Below, in pieces: positions 35,618-44,226 of a DNA stretch of 64,000 bases. This DNA is from Alloyangia pacifica (GTDB lineage Bacteria; Pseudomonadota; Alphaproteobacteria; Rhodobacterales; Rhodobacteraceae): positions 248,001-312,000 of the forward strand of contig NZ_FOZW01000003.1 of assembly GCF_900116195.1 (NCBI RefSeq), given 5' to 3'. How positions within the stretch are numbered: position 1 is the stretch's first letter; each line of letters starts with the position of its first letter. The position numbers and the translations under genes are program-made. The notes under the pieces are model-generated. The model worked only from the letters and a program-made list of their open reading frames with translations, was not told the origin of the DNA and did not search any database.

Positions 35618-36328
35618 TCACCCGGTGATTTCGATCCGCCGCAGACCGTGGAATTCCTGAGCCGCCATGCCCTGCAGCGGGCGCAAGTGGTGCGTCAGCA
35701 CGTATTGCGCGGCAAAGGCCGAGGGGGCCTTGAGAAGCAGCAAACCCTGCTCATAGCTGTCGAAACTCAGCCCCGAGAACCAGCTGCGGTGCAGGCCCGG
35801 ATCGGTCTGCGACAGCCGCGCCAGCGTCCGGCTCCAGGGGCCGGTCTCGGCAATCGCGGGCGTTCCTGGCACCGCCTCGGCCGCACGGGCACCGAAATCG
35901 ACGCGAACGACCTTTTCGCCGGTGTTTTCCGGCACGGGGGTCTGCACCTCCATCCGCGCCGAAAAATCCGGGCCAACGTTGCCCCAGTGGGGTGCGCTGA
36001 GCTTGAAGACCTCGGAATAGTTGAGCCGATAGGCTGCCACCCTGCCCCGCACCCCGGGCCGGAGTTGCAAGAGAATCTCGGTTTTCGTCAGACGTTTGAT
36101 CTCGCGTTTGACCGTGCGTTCGTCGACCGACCAGAGCCGGGCCATCTCGCGCTGGCCGACGGTCAACTCGTCGTTGCGCCAGTTGTACCTCGCCGTCACC
36201 AACGCCACGAGCCGCAGCATCGAGGTCTGGAATCCGGGCGATCCGTTCAGCCCGGCAAGGGCCAGGGCCGTCAACAGGTCATATTTCTGGGAGCCTGCCT
36301 GAGGTCCCGTAAATCGTTTGAAGTCCAT
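35618..36328 (-). CDS. DnaA-like plasmid replication initiator
   Basis: Predicted 236 aa. The N-terminal half carries a winged-helix-like segment (about residues 40-110: SMLRLVALVTARYNWRNDEL, then MARLWSVDERTVKREIKRLTK). The C-terminal half (about 165-230) has the DnaA domain-I-like pattern WFSGLSF...LLLLKAPSAFAAQYVLTHHL. It matches the short DnaA-like replicases of Rhodobacterales plasmids. It is divergent from parA with an origin-like region between, the usual organisation of this replicon type. Confidence 0.82.
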   Translation of the reverse strand: MDFKRFTGPQAGSQKYDLLTALALAGLNGSPGFQTSMLRLVALVTARYNWRNDELTVGQREMARLWSVDERTVKREIKRLTKTEILLQLRPGVRGRVAAYRLNYSEVFKLSAPHWGNVGPDFSARMEVQTPVPENTGEKVVRVDFGARAAEAVPGTPAIAETGPWSRTLARLSQTDPGLHRSWFSGLSFDSYEQGLLLLKAPSAFAAQYVLTHHLRPLQGMAAQEFHGLRRIEITG

Positions 36329-36702
36329 GTCCGTCTGCTCTGCCGCCGATTTGGGTTCGGCTTCATTGGCCGATTCCCCGTTGGCTTCGACACTGCTCGA
36401 TTTTCCCGTCGTTTGTCAACGAGCACAAAAATACGGGAACGGACCCCTTATCCAAATTTATTTGGAAAAAATCGGTTCATTGGTAATGGGTGACAGACAT
36501 GGTGACACCAATTTAGGGGGTGTTTGTCACCTTATCCACCGTTTTGGCCCCAGGGGTGTCACGAAAACTGTGCCTGGCCCGCTGCAAAAATCCCGTAATC
36601 CCGAAAAACTGCGCTGAAATGCGAGAATCGCAAACTCTGGGTTTTGCCCTTTCCGCTATTCGCGTTATTGAAAGGACAGTAGCAGAAAACACGAGCAGGC
36701 TC
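36329..36702. other. Putative origin of replication between DnaA-like rep and parAB
   Basis: This 374-bp region is AT-rich compared with its neighbours. It has two DnaA-box-like sequences, TTATCCAAA (36448-36456) and TTATCCACC (36532-36540), and a palindrome TCCAAAT-TT-ATTTGGA (36451-36466). The motif GGTGACA or its complement TGTCACC repeats at 36489-36495, 36501-36507, 36525-36531, with a TGTCAC half at 36557-36562. TGGTGACACCA (36500-36510) is itself a perfect palindrome. Iteron-like repeats plus DnaA boxes at a rep/par junction indicate a replication origin. Confidence 0.65.
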
Positions 36703-38013
36703 ATGAGAGACCATTCCGACCTTCAATCGATGAACGAACGCAGCCTTGCACAGCAGGCTGCGGTGCGCCGCGCGACCTTCTCCCCGGCAGAGGAAAAGAT
36801 CCTGCGCCCCTTCTCCATCTGGGAGATCAGCCACTTCATGTTCGACGTGCCCGCGGACACGCTGCGCAAGAAGCTGGCCGACGATCCCTCGCTGCCGCAG
36901 GGCTCCGTTGAAGAGGACGGGCGTCAACGCTGGTTCTCGCTGCAGGAGATCAACGAACTGCGCCGCCGGCTGCGGTTCCGCGGCAAGTCGCTGTTGCCCC
37001 ACCGCCCGACCGGCCGCGCGATGCGCGTGGCGGTCTCCAACTTCAAGGGCGGCGTTGGCAAGACCGTCGTGGCCCAGCACCTCGCCAATGCCGCGGCGCT
37101 CGACGGCTATCGCGTTCTCGTGATCGACTTCGACCCGCAGGCGACGATGACCCACTCCATGGGTCTGACCGAGGTGAAGGAGTGGAACACCGTCTGGGGC
37201 ATCATGTGCCGCGACCTCTGCCGCGAGGCCGATCGGATCGCCGCCGCCTACGATGACCCGGCCGACTGCCCCTACCCCACCGCCGACGAGCTGCCCGAGG
37301 ACGTGCAGTCGATCGGCGCGCAGCGCATCCAGGACTTCATCCAGAAGACCGCTTGGCCGACCATCGACATCATCCCGTCCTGCGCCAACGCCGCCTTCGT
37401 CGAGTTCGCCTCGGCCCAGTACCGCGCCATGCATAAAGCGTGGAGCTTCTTCGGCTGCGTGTCGCGCTATCTCGACGAGCTGCCCGAGGACCAATACGAC
37501 CTCATCATCTTCGACTGCCCGCCGGCCATCGGCTACCAGTCGCTGAACGCGGCCTTCGCGGCGGACATCCTCTATATCCCCTCGGGCCCCGGCTACTGGG
37601 AGTATGACTCGACCACCAGCTTCCTCGGCCAGCTCGGTGACGCGCTCGAGGATATCTCGGATGGTTTCGCCAAGGTCGCCGAAGATGCCGGCATCCGTCT
37701 GCCGAAGCGCTTCGACGACGTGCGGCTCCTTATGACCCGTTTCGAGCAGTCCAACCCGCTGCACGTCGCGATGATGGATGCCTTCCGCAATGTCTTTGGC
37801 GCCGACGTCTGCAAGCACGCCATCGAGATGACCCGCGCGGTCGAACAGTCCGGCCGCTTCCAGCAGTCGGTCTACGAACAGGACTACCGACAAATGACGC
37901 GCGAGACCTGGAAGCGCGCGCGCCAGAGCTTCGACTCCGCCTACGACGAGTTCAAGGAGGTGGTGCTGCGCGCCTGGGAAGCGAAGAACACCAAAGAGGA
38001 GGTTGAGGCATGA
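36703..38013 (+). CDS. parA: Partition ATPase ParA
   Basis: Predicted 436 aa from ATG 36703 (MRDHSDLQSM). An N-terminal MerR-like HTH (about residues 35-95: FSIWEISHFMFDVPADTL, RWFSLQEINELRRRL) is followed by a Walker-type ATPase: KGGVGKT (about 115-121), then VLVIDFDPQATMT and LIIFDCPPAIG. The length and N-terminal domain place it in the plasmid type Ia ParA group (P1 ParA-like), which autoregulates parAB. It overlaps parB by 4 bp. Confidence 0.93.
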   Translation: MRDHSDLQSMNERSLAQQAAVRRATFSPAEEKILRPFSIWEISHFMFDVPADTLRKKLADDPSLPQGSVEEDGRQRWFSLQEINELRRRLRFRGKSLLPHRPTGRAMRVAVSNFKGGVGKTVVAQHLANAAALDGYRVLVIDFDPQATMTHSMGLTEVKEWNTVWGIMCRDLCREADRIAAAYDDPADCPYPTADELPEDVQSIGAQRIQDFIQKTAWPTIDIIPSCANAAFVEFASAQYRAMHKAWSFFGCVSRYLDELPEDQYDLIIFDCPPAIGYQSLNAAFAADILYIPSGPGYWEYDSTTSFLGQLGDALEDISDGFAKVAEDAGIRLPKRFDDVRLLMTRFEQSNPLHVAMMDAFRNVFGADVCKHAIEMTRAVEQSGRFQQSVYEQDYRQMTRETWKRARQSFDSAYDEFKEVVLRAWEAKNTKEEVEA

Positions 38014-39062
38014 GCAGCAAGAACAAGTTCGGCTTCGGCCCGATCGAGCCTGCAGAGGTCAAGCCGCGCCGCCGCGATCCTGGCCCGATGGGCACCGCGG
38101 TGCGCGAGGCGGCCAGCAGCATGACCGAGAGCACCGAAAACCTCGTCGAACAGCGCCGTCAGAACGCCACCGACGCCAAGGCGTTTCGCCAGGCACAGGA
38201 AGAGGGCCGTGTGCTGGTCGCCATCCCGCTCGACGAGATCCGCACCGATGATCTGCCGCGCGACCGTCTCGACCTGAGCAGCGTCGCCACCTCGGACGAG
38301 ATGGAGGAGCTCAAAGCCTCGATCCGTGAGCGCGGCCAGAAAGAGCCGATCGAGGTCTACCGCACCGATACCGGCTACCAGCTGAAAAAGGGCTGGCGCC
38401 GGATCACTGCGCTGGAGCAGCTGCTGACCGAAACCGGAGATCCGCGCTTCGGCAAGGCGATCGCACGGGTTGCGGAAGAAGCGGGGACTCGGATCGACCT
38501 CTATATCGACATGGTCGAGGAGAATGTGATCCGCGAGGACCTGAGCTTCGCCGAGATGGCGCAGGTGGCGATCACCGCGGCGCAGGACTCCGGGCTCGAC
38601 GGGATGGGCGCAGAGGAGCTCGTCGGTCGCATCTATGCCTCGCTGCACAAGATGAAGCGCTCTTATATCCGCAGCTTCGTTTTCCTTCTCGAGACTCTGG
38701 GGGAGGGGCTGCCGTATCCGAAATCGGTGTCGCGGAACCTTGGCGTCGACGTTGCGCGCAAGCTTCAGGCCGCTCCGGAACGCGCGGCGGCGCTGACGTC
38801 GGCTCTGACCACGGTTAGCACCGCCGAAGAGCAGGCTGAACTTCTGAAGAAGTTCGTCCAGACCGCCGAGCGGGCCGAAAGCAAGGCGCAGGACACGCCG
38901 CGCCAGCGCAGCGTGAAATACGAATTCCACGTCGGCCTGTCCAAGGTGACAGCGCGCAAGGGCGAGTGCCGCATCCTCTCCGAGATCGATTTCTCCTCGG
39001 TGGACCGCAAGCGCCTGCAGCGCGCCGTGGAAGCATTCGAGGCGGCGCTGCGCGACGGGTAA
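38010..39062 (+). CDS. parB: Partition protein ParB
   Basis: Predicted 350 aa. A basic N-terminal part (about residues 1-75) is followed by the ParB/Srx domain (about 70-150, IPLDEIRTDDLPRDR, SIRERGQKEPIEVYR, LKKGWRRITALEQLL), then a helical DNA-binding part with HTH (about 165-235) and a C-terminal dimer region. Start overlaps parA by 4 bp. A palindrome containing GTAACCC overlaps its stop codon, and two more follow; they are probably its centromere sites. Confidence 0.92.
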   Translation: MSSKNKFGFGPIEPAEVKPRRRDPGPMGTAVREAASSMTESTENLVEQRRQNATDAKAFRQAQEEGRVLVAIPLDEIRTDDLPRDRLDLSSVATSDEMEELKASIRERGQKEPIEVYRTDTGYQLKKGWRRITALEQLLTETGDPRFGKAIARVAEEAGTRIDLYIDMVEENVIREDLSFAEMAQVAITAAQDSGLDGMGAEELVGRIYASLHKMKRSYIRSFVFLLETLGEGLPYPKSVSRNLGVDVARKLQAAPERAAALTSALTTVSTAEEQAELLKKFVQTAERAESKAQDTPRQRSVKYEFHVGLSKVTARKGECRILSEIDFSSVDRKRLQRAVEAFEAALRDG

Positions 39063-39332
39063 CCCATGGGTTACGGAGTCGGGTGACGGTAACCCGACCT
39101 GTAAACAAAGGGCATGTGAGGCCGGTAACCCATGGGTTACCGGCCTTTTGCTCGGCCGCGCCCAAGGGGGCGCACGTGCGCCGACGAAGGACTAACGCAA
39201 TATGCGAGCAGTGCTCAGTCCACCTGCGGTGCGTGGGTGGTCCCGAAAGGCCTCCGCAAAGATGATTGACCAACGCTGGGGCTGGGTAGGGCAGGGAAGG
39301 CGTGTCCGGACTCTGGGTAACCCACGGGTTAC
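39059..39332. repeat. Cluster of palindromes, putative parS centromere
   Basis: Three palindromic units of GTAACCCAYGGGTTAC: 39059-39074, 39125-39140 and 39317-39332. The second is the core of a 26-bp perfect palindrome (39120-39145). The third sits in a 32-bp inverted repeat (39309-39340) with 15-bp arms around AC. A half-site GGTAACCC is at 39089-39096. The first overlaps the parB stop codon. Repeated identical 16-bp palindromes immediately downstream of parB are the expected arrangement of a parS site. Confidence 0.75.
39120..39149. terminator. Hairpin with T-run after parB, terminator-like
   Basis: The 26-bp palindrome at 39120-39145 ends in TTTT. It could terminate parAB transcription in addition to binding ParB. 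If ParB occupies this duplex the two roles would be linked. Confidence 0.45.
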
Positions 39333-39340
39333 CCAGAGTC

Positions 39341-39681
39341 GCCGCGGCTCCTGCCTGGGGCAACAGCAAGCGGGGAGTTTCGCGGCACCCAAAGTTAATC
39401 TCGCGGAAGCTGCCGGAGCGGGGAATTGGGAGGGCGCAAAAGCCTGCTCCGAAGAAAGAACCGAAGGCAAAGGTGGAAGAGCGGATTGGCACCGCGATGG
39501 GGGTGGGTGCTCAACATCGACGAGCGGAAGTCCCAAGACTTGAATCGGACGTATCAGGGAAGCGCGACTCCGCAAAACCACACAAAACCAGGGTGATTCG
39601 CGTCAAAACAGCTGCGAATCAGGGCCTTAGAGGCTAATTCAAGCCCCGAATCGGCGCTAAATGTATGAGAAAGAATAAGAA
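39341..39681. other. Intergenic stretch without a recognised gene
   Basis: Several open frames cross this segment but none has a domain, a good ribosome-binding site or a conserved neighbour. Composition varies and the stretch at 39560-39680 is relatively AT-rich. It lies between the parS-like cluster and the rhamnose operon terminator, a plausible place for remaining centromere or accessory sequence. Confidence 0.5.
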
Positions 39682-39707
39682 ATCCCGGCAGATTTCGCTG
39701 CCGGGAT
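39682..39707 (-). terminator. Rho-independent terminator after rhaI
   Basis: Stem ATCCCGGCAG/CTGCCGGGAT (10 bp, 6-nt loop) lies 37 bp beyond the rhaI stop on the minus strand. It is followed in that direction by a T-rich tail (TTCTTATTCTTTC). It closes the rhaD-rhaI transcript. Confidence 0.6.
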
Positions 39708-39743
39708 GGGAATTTGCCTCTCGGGGCCGATTTTGGAGCGAAA

Positions 39744-41018
39744 TCAGACGATCCCGCCGCCCGCACCGCTGACCTCGGGCCGTTCCGCAGAGACCTTGGC
39801 CCGGTAGTTCGAGGCCCGATAGGCTGCCACGGGATCGATGGCGGCGCCGGCCTCCTGGCGCGCCATGGCGAGGATGGGCTCGACATCGACACGGTAGGCC
39901 GCCTTCAGCGTTGCTGCGCCCATCAGCGCGTCGTTCTCCTGCTGGAAGCCTTTCAGCGCCTGCCGGTCCACCAGAAGAGCCTGCGCATAGGCGCGCCGCA
40001 CCTCGTTGGCCGAGGAAATCAGGCTCTCGATCGGGTCGGTCACATTGTGTGACTGGTCAAGCATATGGGCCGGGGCGAACCCGTCCTTGCCCTCAGCCGC
40101 AACCAGTTCGTTGAACACGAGGAACAGCCGGAACGGATCGATGCTGCCCGTGTCGAGGTCATCATCGCCATATTTGCTGTCGTTGAAATGGAAGCCCCCG
40201 AGCTTTCCGAACTGGATCAGCCGCGCCACGATCATCTCGATATTGGTGTTCGGCGCGTGGTGGCCGAGATCGACGAGACAGAAGGCGCGCTCTCCCAGTT
40301 CCTTGGCGATCAGGTAGTTCGTGCCCCAGTCCTGCACGACGGTGGAATAGAAGGCCGGCTCGAACATCTTGTGCTCGGAGAACAGCCGCCAGTCGTCGGG
40401 CAGGCTCTTGTAGATGTCTTGCATGGCCGAGAGATAGCGCTCGAACTGCGCCGTCAGGTCGGTCTGGCCGGGGAAGTTGGAGCCATCCCCGATCCATACA
40501 GTCAGAGCCTTGGAACCAAGTTTCGAGCCGATTTCGATGCATTCGAGGTTGTGCTCGACCGCCTGCGCCCGCACCGCAGGATCGGTGTGCGACAGCGAAC
40601 CGTACTTGTAGCTCAGCTTCTGGCCGGGTTGGTCCTGGAAGGTGTTGGAGTTCATCGCGTCGAACCCCAGCCCAAGCGAGGCGGCCTTTTCAAGCAGTGC
40701 GTCCGGGTCTTCCTTGTCCCAGGGGATATGCAGCGAGACAGTGGGCGTCGCCGCGGTCAGCTGGTGGATCACGCCGCAATCGTCGAGCTTGTCGAAGATG
40801 CCCCGAGGCTCGCCGCCACCGGGAAAGCGGGCGAAGCGGGTGCCGCCGGTGCCCACGCCCCAACTCGGCACAGCCACGCCATAAGAGCCGACTTTCTTCT
40901 TGATAGTGTCGATATCGATGCCGCGGCGGGCAAGCTGCGTGCCCAGCATCTCGTAGTCGAACTTGAGCGCCTCGGCGCGCGCCGCATTTTCAGCGGCGAT
41001 CAGATCGCTGTCGATCAT
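39744..41018 (-). CDS. rhaI: L-rhamnose isomerase
   Basis: Predicted 424 aa from ATG 41018 (MIDSDLIAAENAAR), with GGGAGG 5 bp upstream. It matches the Pseudomonas stutzeri/rhizobial type of L-rhamnose isomerase: SLHIPWDKEDPDALLEKA, TVWIGDGSNFPGQTD, LFSEHKMFEPAFY (metal-binding Glu/Asp/His), CLVDLGHHAPNTNIE and HFNDSKYGDDDLD. Interconverts L-rhamnose and L-rhamnulose in the first cytoplasmic step. Follows rhaD by 76 bp. Confidence 0.94.
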   Translation of the reverse strand: MIDSDLIAAENAARAEALKFDYEMLGTQLARRGIDIDTIKKKVGSYGVAVPSWGVGTGGTRFARFPGGGEPRGIFDKLDDCGVIHQLTAATPTVSLHIPWDKEDPDALLEKAASLGLGFDAMNSNTFQDQPGQKLSYKYGSLSHTDPAVRAQAVEHNLECIEIGSKLGSKALTVWIGDGSNFPGQTDLTAQFERYLSAMQDIYKSLPDDWRLFSEHKMFEPAFYSTVVQDWGTNYLIAKELGERAFCLVDLGHHAPNTNIEMIVARLIQFGKLGGFHFNDSKYGDDDLDTGSIDPFRLFLVFNELVAAEGKDGFAPAHMLDQSHNVTDPIESLISSANEVRRAYAQALLVDRQALKGFQQENDALMGAATLKAAYRVDVEPILAMARQEAGAAIDPVAAYRASNYRAKVSAERPEVSGAGGGIV

Positions 41019-41094
41019 GAAATCCTCCCGTGCCGCCCTTGTGCGGCGGCGTGAAAAGGGCGGCGCGAGGGGCCCGCACCGCCGGAACAGGGTC

Positions 41095-43194
41095 TTATCG
41101 CGTGAAGGCTTCCTTGTTGCCCGCATCGACGTTGAGGATGTTGCCGGTGGACTTGGCAGAAAGGTCTGAAGCCAGGAAGTAGGTGGCCTCGGCGATGTCT
41201 TCGGGCAGCACCGAACGCTTCAGCATCGAGCGATTGCGGTACATCTCCTCAAGCCCTTCCTTGTCGGTGCCGTAGGTCGCGGCGCGCTGGTCGAGCCATT
41301 CGCCTTCCCAGATGCGCGAGCCACGCAGCACCGCATCGGGGTTCACCACATTGACCCGGATGCCGAGCTCGGCGCCTTCCAGCGCAAGGCAGCGGGCGAG
41401 GTGCAGCTCCGACGCCTTGGCGGTGCAATAGGCCGAGGCATTGGGCGAGGCCGCGAGGCCGTTTTTCGACCCTATGAAAACGATAGAGCCGCCCATGCCC
41501 TGTCTGCGCAGCAGGCCGAAGGCCTCGCGCGAGACTAGGAAGTAGCCGGTGGACAGGATGTCCATGTTCCGGCTCCAGAGCGCCAGCGAGGTTTCCTCGA
41601 CCGGCGCGGAGGAGGCGATGCCCGCGTTCGACACCAAAATGTCGACGCCGCCGTACTCCACGGCCGTCTCTGCATAGGCTCTGGCAACGGCGTCTTCGCG
41701 TGTCACATCGACGGCGACCGAGCGCACCACGTCGCTTGAATAGACACTGGAAAGCTGCTCCTGAACCTTCTCCGCCGCCGCGAGATCGATGTCGGCCAGC
41801 ACCACGCAGGCGCCCTCGCGCAGCAGGCGCTCGGCCGTGGCCGCGCCGATGCCGCCGCCGCCGCCGGTGACCAACGCCACGCGGCCGGCCAGCGACTTCG
41901 GTTTCGGCATGCGCTGGAGCTTGGCCTCTTCCAGAAGCCAGTACTCGATGTCGAAGGCCTCCTGTTCGGGCAGGCCCTGGTACTCGCTGACCGCCGAGGC
42001 CCCGCGCATCACGTTGATTGCGTTCACGTAGAATTCGCCCGAGATGCGGGCCGTCGCCTTGTCCTTGGCGAAGGTGATCATGCCGACGCCGGGGACCAGA
42101 TAAACCACCGCGTTAGGGTCGCGCAGGGCAGGGGAGTCGGCGTGCTTGCAGCGCTCGTAATAGGCGGCGTAGCTGTCGCGGTAGGCCTCGACCTGTGCGG
42201 GCAGGCTGGCCAGCACGGCGCCGAGATCCGGCTTGTTAGGGTCGAAATCCACCACCAGCGGCGCGATCTTGGTGCGCAGGAAGTGGTCCGGGCAGGAAGT
42301 GCCCATGGGGGCCAGCGTCAGCAACGCGTTCGAGTTCACGAAATCCAGCACCGCGTCCTGGTCGTCGAAGTGGCCGACCATGTGCTGGTTGCCCGAGACC
42401 ATGCCGCGGATCGCCGGCATCAGCGCCGCCGCCACCTCGCGGCGCGCTTCGGGGGCGAGGCTCTGCAGCCTGGCACCGCCGAAGGCCGGCTTGTCCTCGG
42501 TCTTGGCCTCGAGCCAGGCGATGGCCTCGTTGATGATCTCGATGGTGGTGGCATAGCAGCTCTCGGCCGTGTCGCCCCATGTGAAGAGCCCGTGGCTTTC
42601 GAGAACCACGCCGTCGGCCTCGGGGTTCTCGAGGCAGTACTTCTCGAGCCAGAGACCCAGCTCGTAGCCGGGGCGCTTCCAGGGCAGCCAGCCGATGCGG
42701 TCCCCGAAAATCTCCCGAGTCAGAGCCTTTGAGTCCTTCGAAGCGGCAATGGCGATGATCGCGTCGGCGTGCATGTGGTCCACATGCACGCGCGGCACAT
42801 AGGCGTGCAGCGGCGTGTCGATCGAGGCAGCACGCGGGTTCAGGTTGAAGGTGCAATGCGGCAGGTAGCCGACCATCTCGTCCTCGAACTCGAGACCGCG
42901 GTAGACACCCTTCAGCGCCCGGAGCTTGTCCATGTAGAGGGTCGAAAACCCGTCCAGCTTCATCGAGCCGACGTCACCGCCCGAGCCCTTGACCCAGAGC
43001 ACCTCGGTCTCATCGCCGGTGAGCGGATCGCGCTCCATGACCTTGGCCGAGGTGTTGCCGCCGCCGTAGTTGGTGATTCGCTTGTCCGACCCCAGAAGGT
43101 TGGACCGGTAGAGCAGCTTCTCGGGCTCGCTCATCCCCGCGGCCTTGCCGCTATCCCACAGATTTTGCAGGCGGTCCTTGGCCTTTGTCAGCAT
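41095..43194 (-). CDS. rhaD: Bifunctional rhamnulose-1-phosphate aldolase / short-chain dehydrogenase
   Basis: Predicted 699 aa. The N-terminal class II aldolase/adducin domain (about residues 30-370; VPRVHVDHMHADAI gives metal-binding His) is fused to a C-terminal SDR (about 430-699; GRVALVTGGGGGIGAATAERL and a YxxxK active site SAYCTAK). The aldolase cleaves rhamnulose-1-phosphate to dihydroxyacetone phosphate and L-lactaldehyde, and the SDR half oxidises or reduces the aldehyde. This fusion is known in rhizobial rhamnose operons. Transcribed with rhaI. Confidence 0.93.
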   Translation of the reverse strand: MLTKAKDRLQNLWDSGKAAGMSEPEKLLYRSNLLGSDKRITNYGGGNTSAKVMERDPLTGDETEVLWVKGSGGDVGSMKLDGFSTLYMDKLRALKGVYRGLEFEDEMVGYLPHCTFNLNPRAASIDTPLHAYVPRVHVDHMHADAIIAIAASKDSKALTREIFGDRIGWLPWKRPGYELGLWLEKYCLENPEADGVVLESHGLFTWGDTAESCYATTIEIINEAIAWLEAKTEDKPAFGGARLQSLAPEARREVAAALMPAIRGMVSGNQHMVGHFDDQDAVLDFVNSNALLTLAPMGTSCPDHFLRTKIAPLVVDFDPNKPDLGAVLASLPAQVEAYRDSYAAYYERCKHADSPALRDPNAVVYLVPGVGMITFAKDKATARISGEFYVNAINVMRGASAVSEYQGLPEQEAFDIEYWLLEEAKLQRMPKPKSLAGRVALVTGGGGGIGAATAERLLREGACVVLADIDLAAAEKVQEQLSSVYSSDVVRSVAVDVTREDAVARAYAETAVEYGGVDILVSNAGIASSAPVEETSLALWSRNMDILSTGYFLVSREAFGLLRRQGMGGSIVFIGSKNGLAASPNASAYCTAKASELHLARCLALEGAELGIRVNVVNPDAVLRGSRIWEGEWLDQRAATYGTDKEGLEEMYRNRSMLKRSVLPEDIAEATYFLASDLSAKSTGNILNVDAGNKEAFTR

Positions 43195-43288
43195 GGTGAT
43201 CCTCCATTGTCGCGGTCCGGATTGGCCGCCTCCTCGCCCTGAAAGCTGCGACCGGACCCGCGATCTGTCAACCAGAAACGATCAGAAC

Positions 43289-43335
43289 CAATCATGCGGC
43301 GGCGCAGCATGATTGAAACTGAAAAAACATGATTG
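43289..43335. promoter_or_regulatory. Three CATGATTG-type repeats, RhaR operator candidate
   Basis: The sequence has CAATCATG (43289-43296, inverted) and CATGATTG at 43308-43315 and 43328-43335. The two direct copies are 20 bp apart (two helical turns) and the first pair forms an inverted repeat. They sit in the rhaD/rhaR divergent promoter region, 45-92 bp upstream of rhaR. A DeoR-family repressor such as RhaR would bind here. Confidence 0.55.
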
Positions 43336-43380
43336 ACTTGATCGGGGATTCGTCCAATCTGACGTGAACGGGAGGACCAG

Positions 43381-44181
43381 ATGCACGAAACGGAACGCCA
43401 CAGGATCATTCTTTCCGCCGTTCAGGAGCGGCCGATCGTGACGGTTTCCGAACTCGTCGCGCTGACCGGCACCTCCGAAGCGACGATCCGGCGCGACATT
43501 GCCACGCTGCATGCCGCCAAGCGCCTGCGCCGGGTGCGCGGCGGCGCCGAGGCGCTGACCCCGCCGCCGCTGCCGGGGCTGGCCGGGCGGCCGTTCTCGG
43601 TGAACCAGGCGATCAACATCGACCAGAAGCAGGCCATCGCTCGCGAGGCCGTGGCGCTCTGCGATGACGGCGAGGCGATCATCATCAACGGCGGGACGAC
43701 GACCTTCCAGATGGTCCACCCGCTGGCCAACCGCCGGTTGCAGGTGCTGACCAACAGTTTCCCGATCGCCGAGCACCTGCTGAAGAATTCCAAGAACACG
43801 GTGATGCTGCCCGGCGGTGCGCTCTACCGCGAGCAGAACATCATCCTGTCGCCCTTCGCCAATGACATGACCCGGCACTATTACGCCAAGCGCATGTTCA
43901 TGGGCGCCCATGCGCTCGGGCCGATCGGGCTGATGGAGGCCGACCCGCTGCTGATCCAGGCAGAGGAAAAGCTCATCGACCAGGCCGACGAGTTGGTCGT
44001 GCTGGTCGACAGCACGAAATTCGACAATCGCTCGAGCCTGGTGCTCTGCCCGCTCGAACGCATCGACATCGTCATTACAGATGACGGGATTTCCGACCGC
44101 ACCGCCTCGATGTTGGAGGCAGCCGAGATCCGGCTGATCGTGGCGCAGACGGGACGGGCGAGAAACGCCGGGGCCGGGTGA
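43381..44181 (+). CDS. rhaR: DeoR-family regulator of rhamnose genes
   Basis: Predicted 266 aa. The N-terminal DeoR HTH (about residues 4-60, HRIILSAVQERPIVTVSELV, LTGTSEATIRRDIATL) is followed by the sugar-phosphate-sensing domain (about 75-250), with the motif EAIIINGGTTTFQMVHPL. Divergent from rhaDI and upstream of the transporter genes, the same arrangement as in Rhizobium leguminosarum. Confidence 0.9.
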   Translation: MHETERHRIILSAVQERPIVTVSELVALTGTSEATIRRDIATLHAAKRLRRVRGGAEALTPPPLPGLAGRPFSVNQAINIDQKQAIAREAVALCDDGEAIIINGGTTTFQMVHPLANRRLQVLTNSFPIAEHLLKNSKNTVMLPGGALYREQNIILSPFANDMTRHYYAKRMFMGAHALGPIGLMEADPLLIQAEEKLIDQADELVVLVDSTKFDNRSSLVLCPLERIDIVITDDGISDRTASMLEAAEIRLIVAQTGRARNAGAG

Positions 44182-44226
44182 CGGCACCGCGCGATACGTG
44201 AAAGCTCATCATTCAGGGAGGATACC

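Noticed and set aside
39202-39640. Small genes on either strand between parB and rhaI
   Set aside because: Open frames of 60-110 codons here overlap each other on both strands, lack ribosome-binding sites and have no recognised domain.
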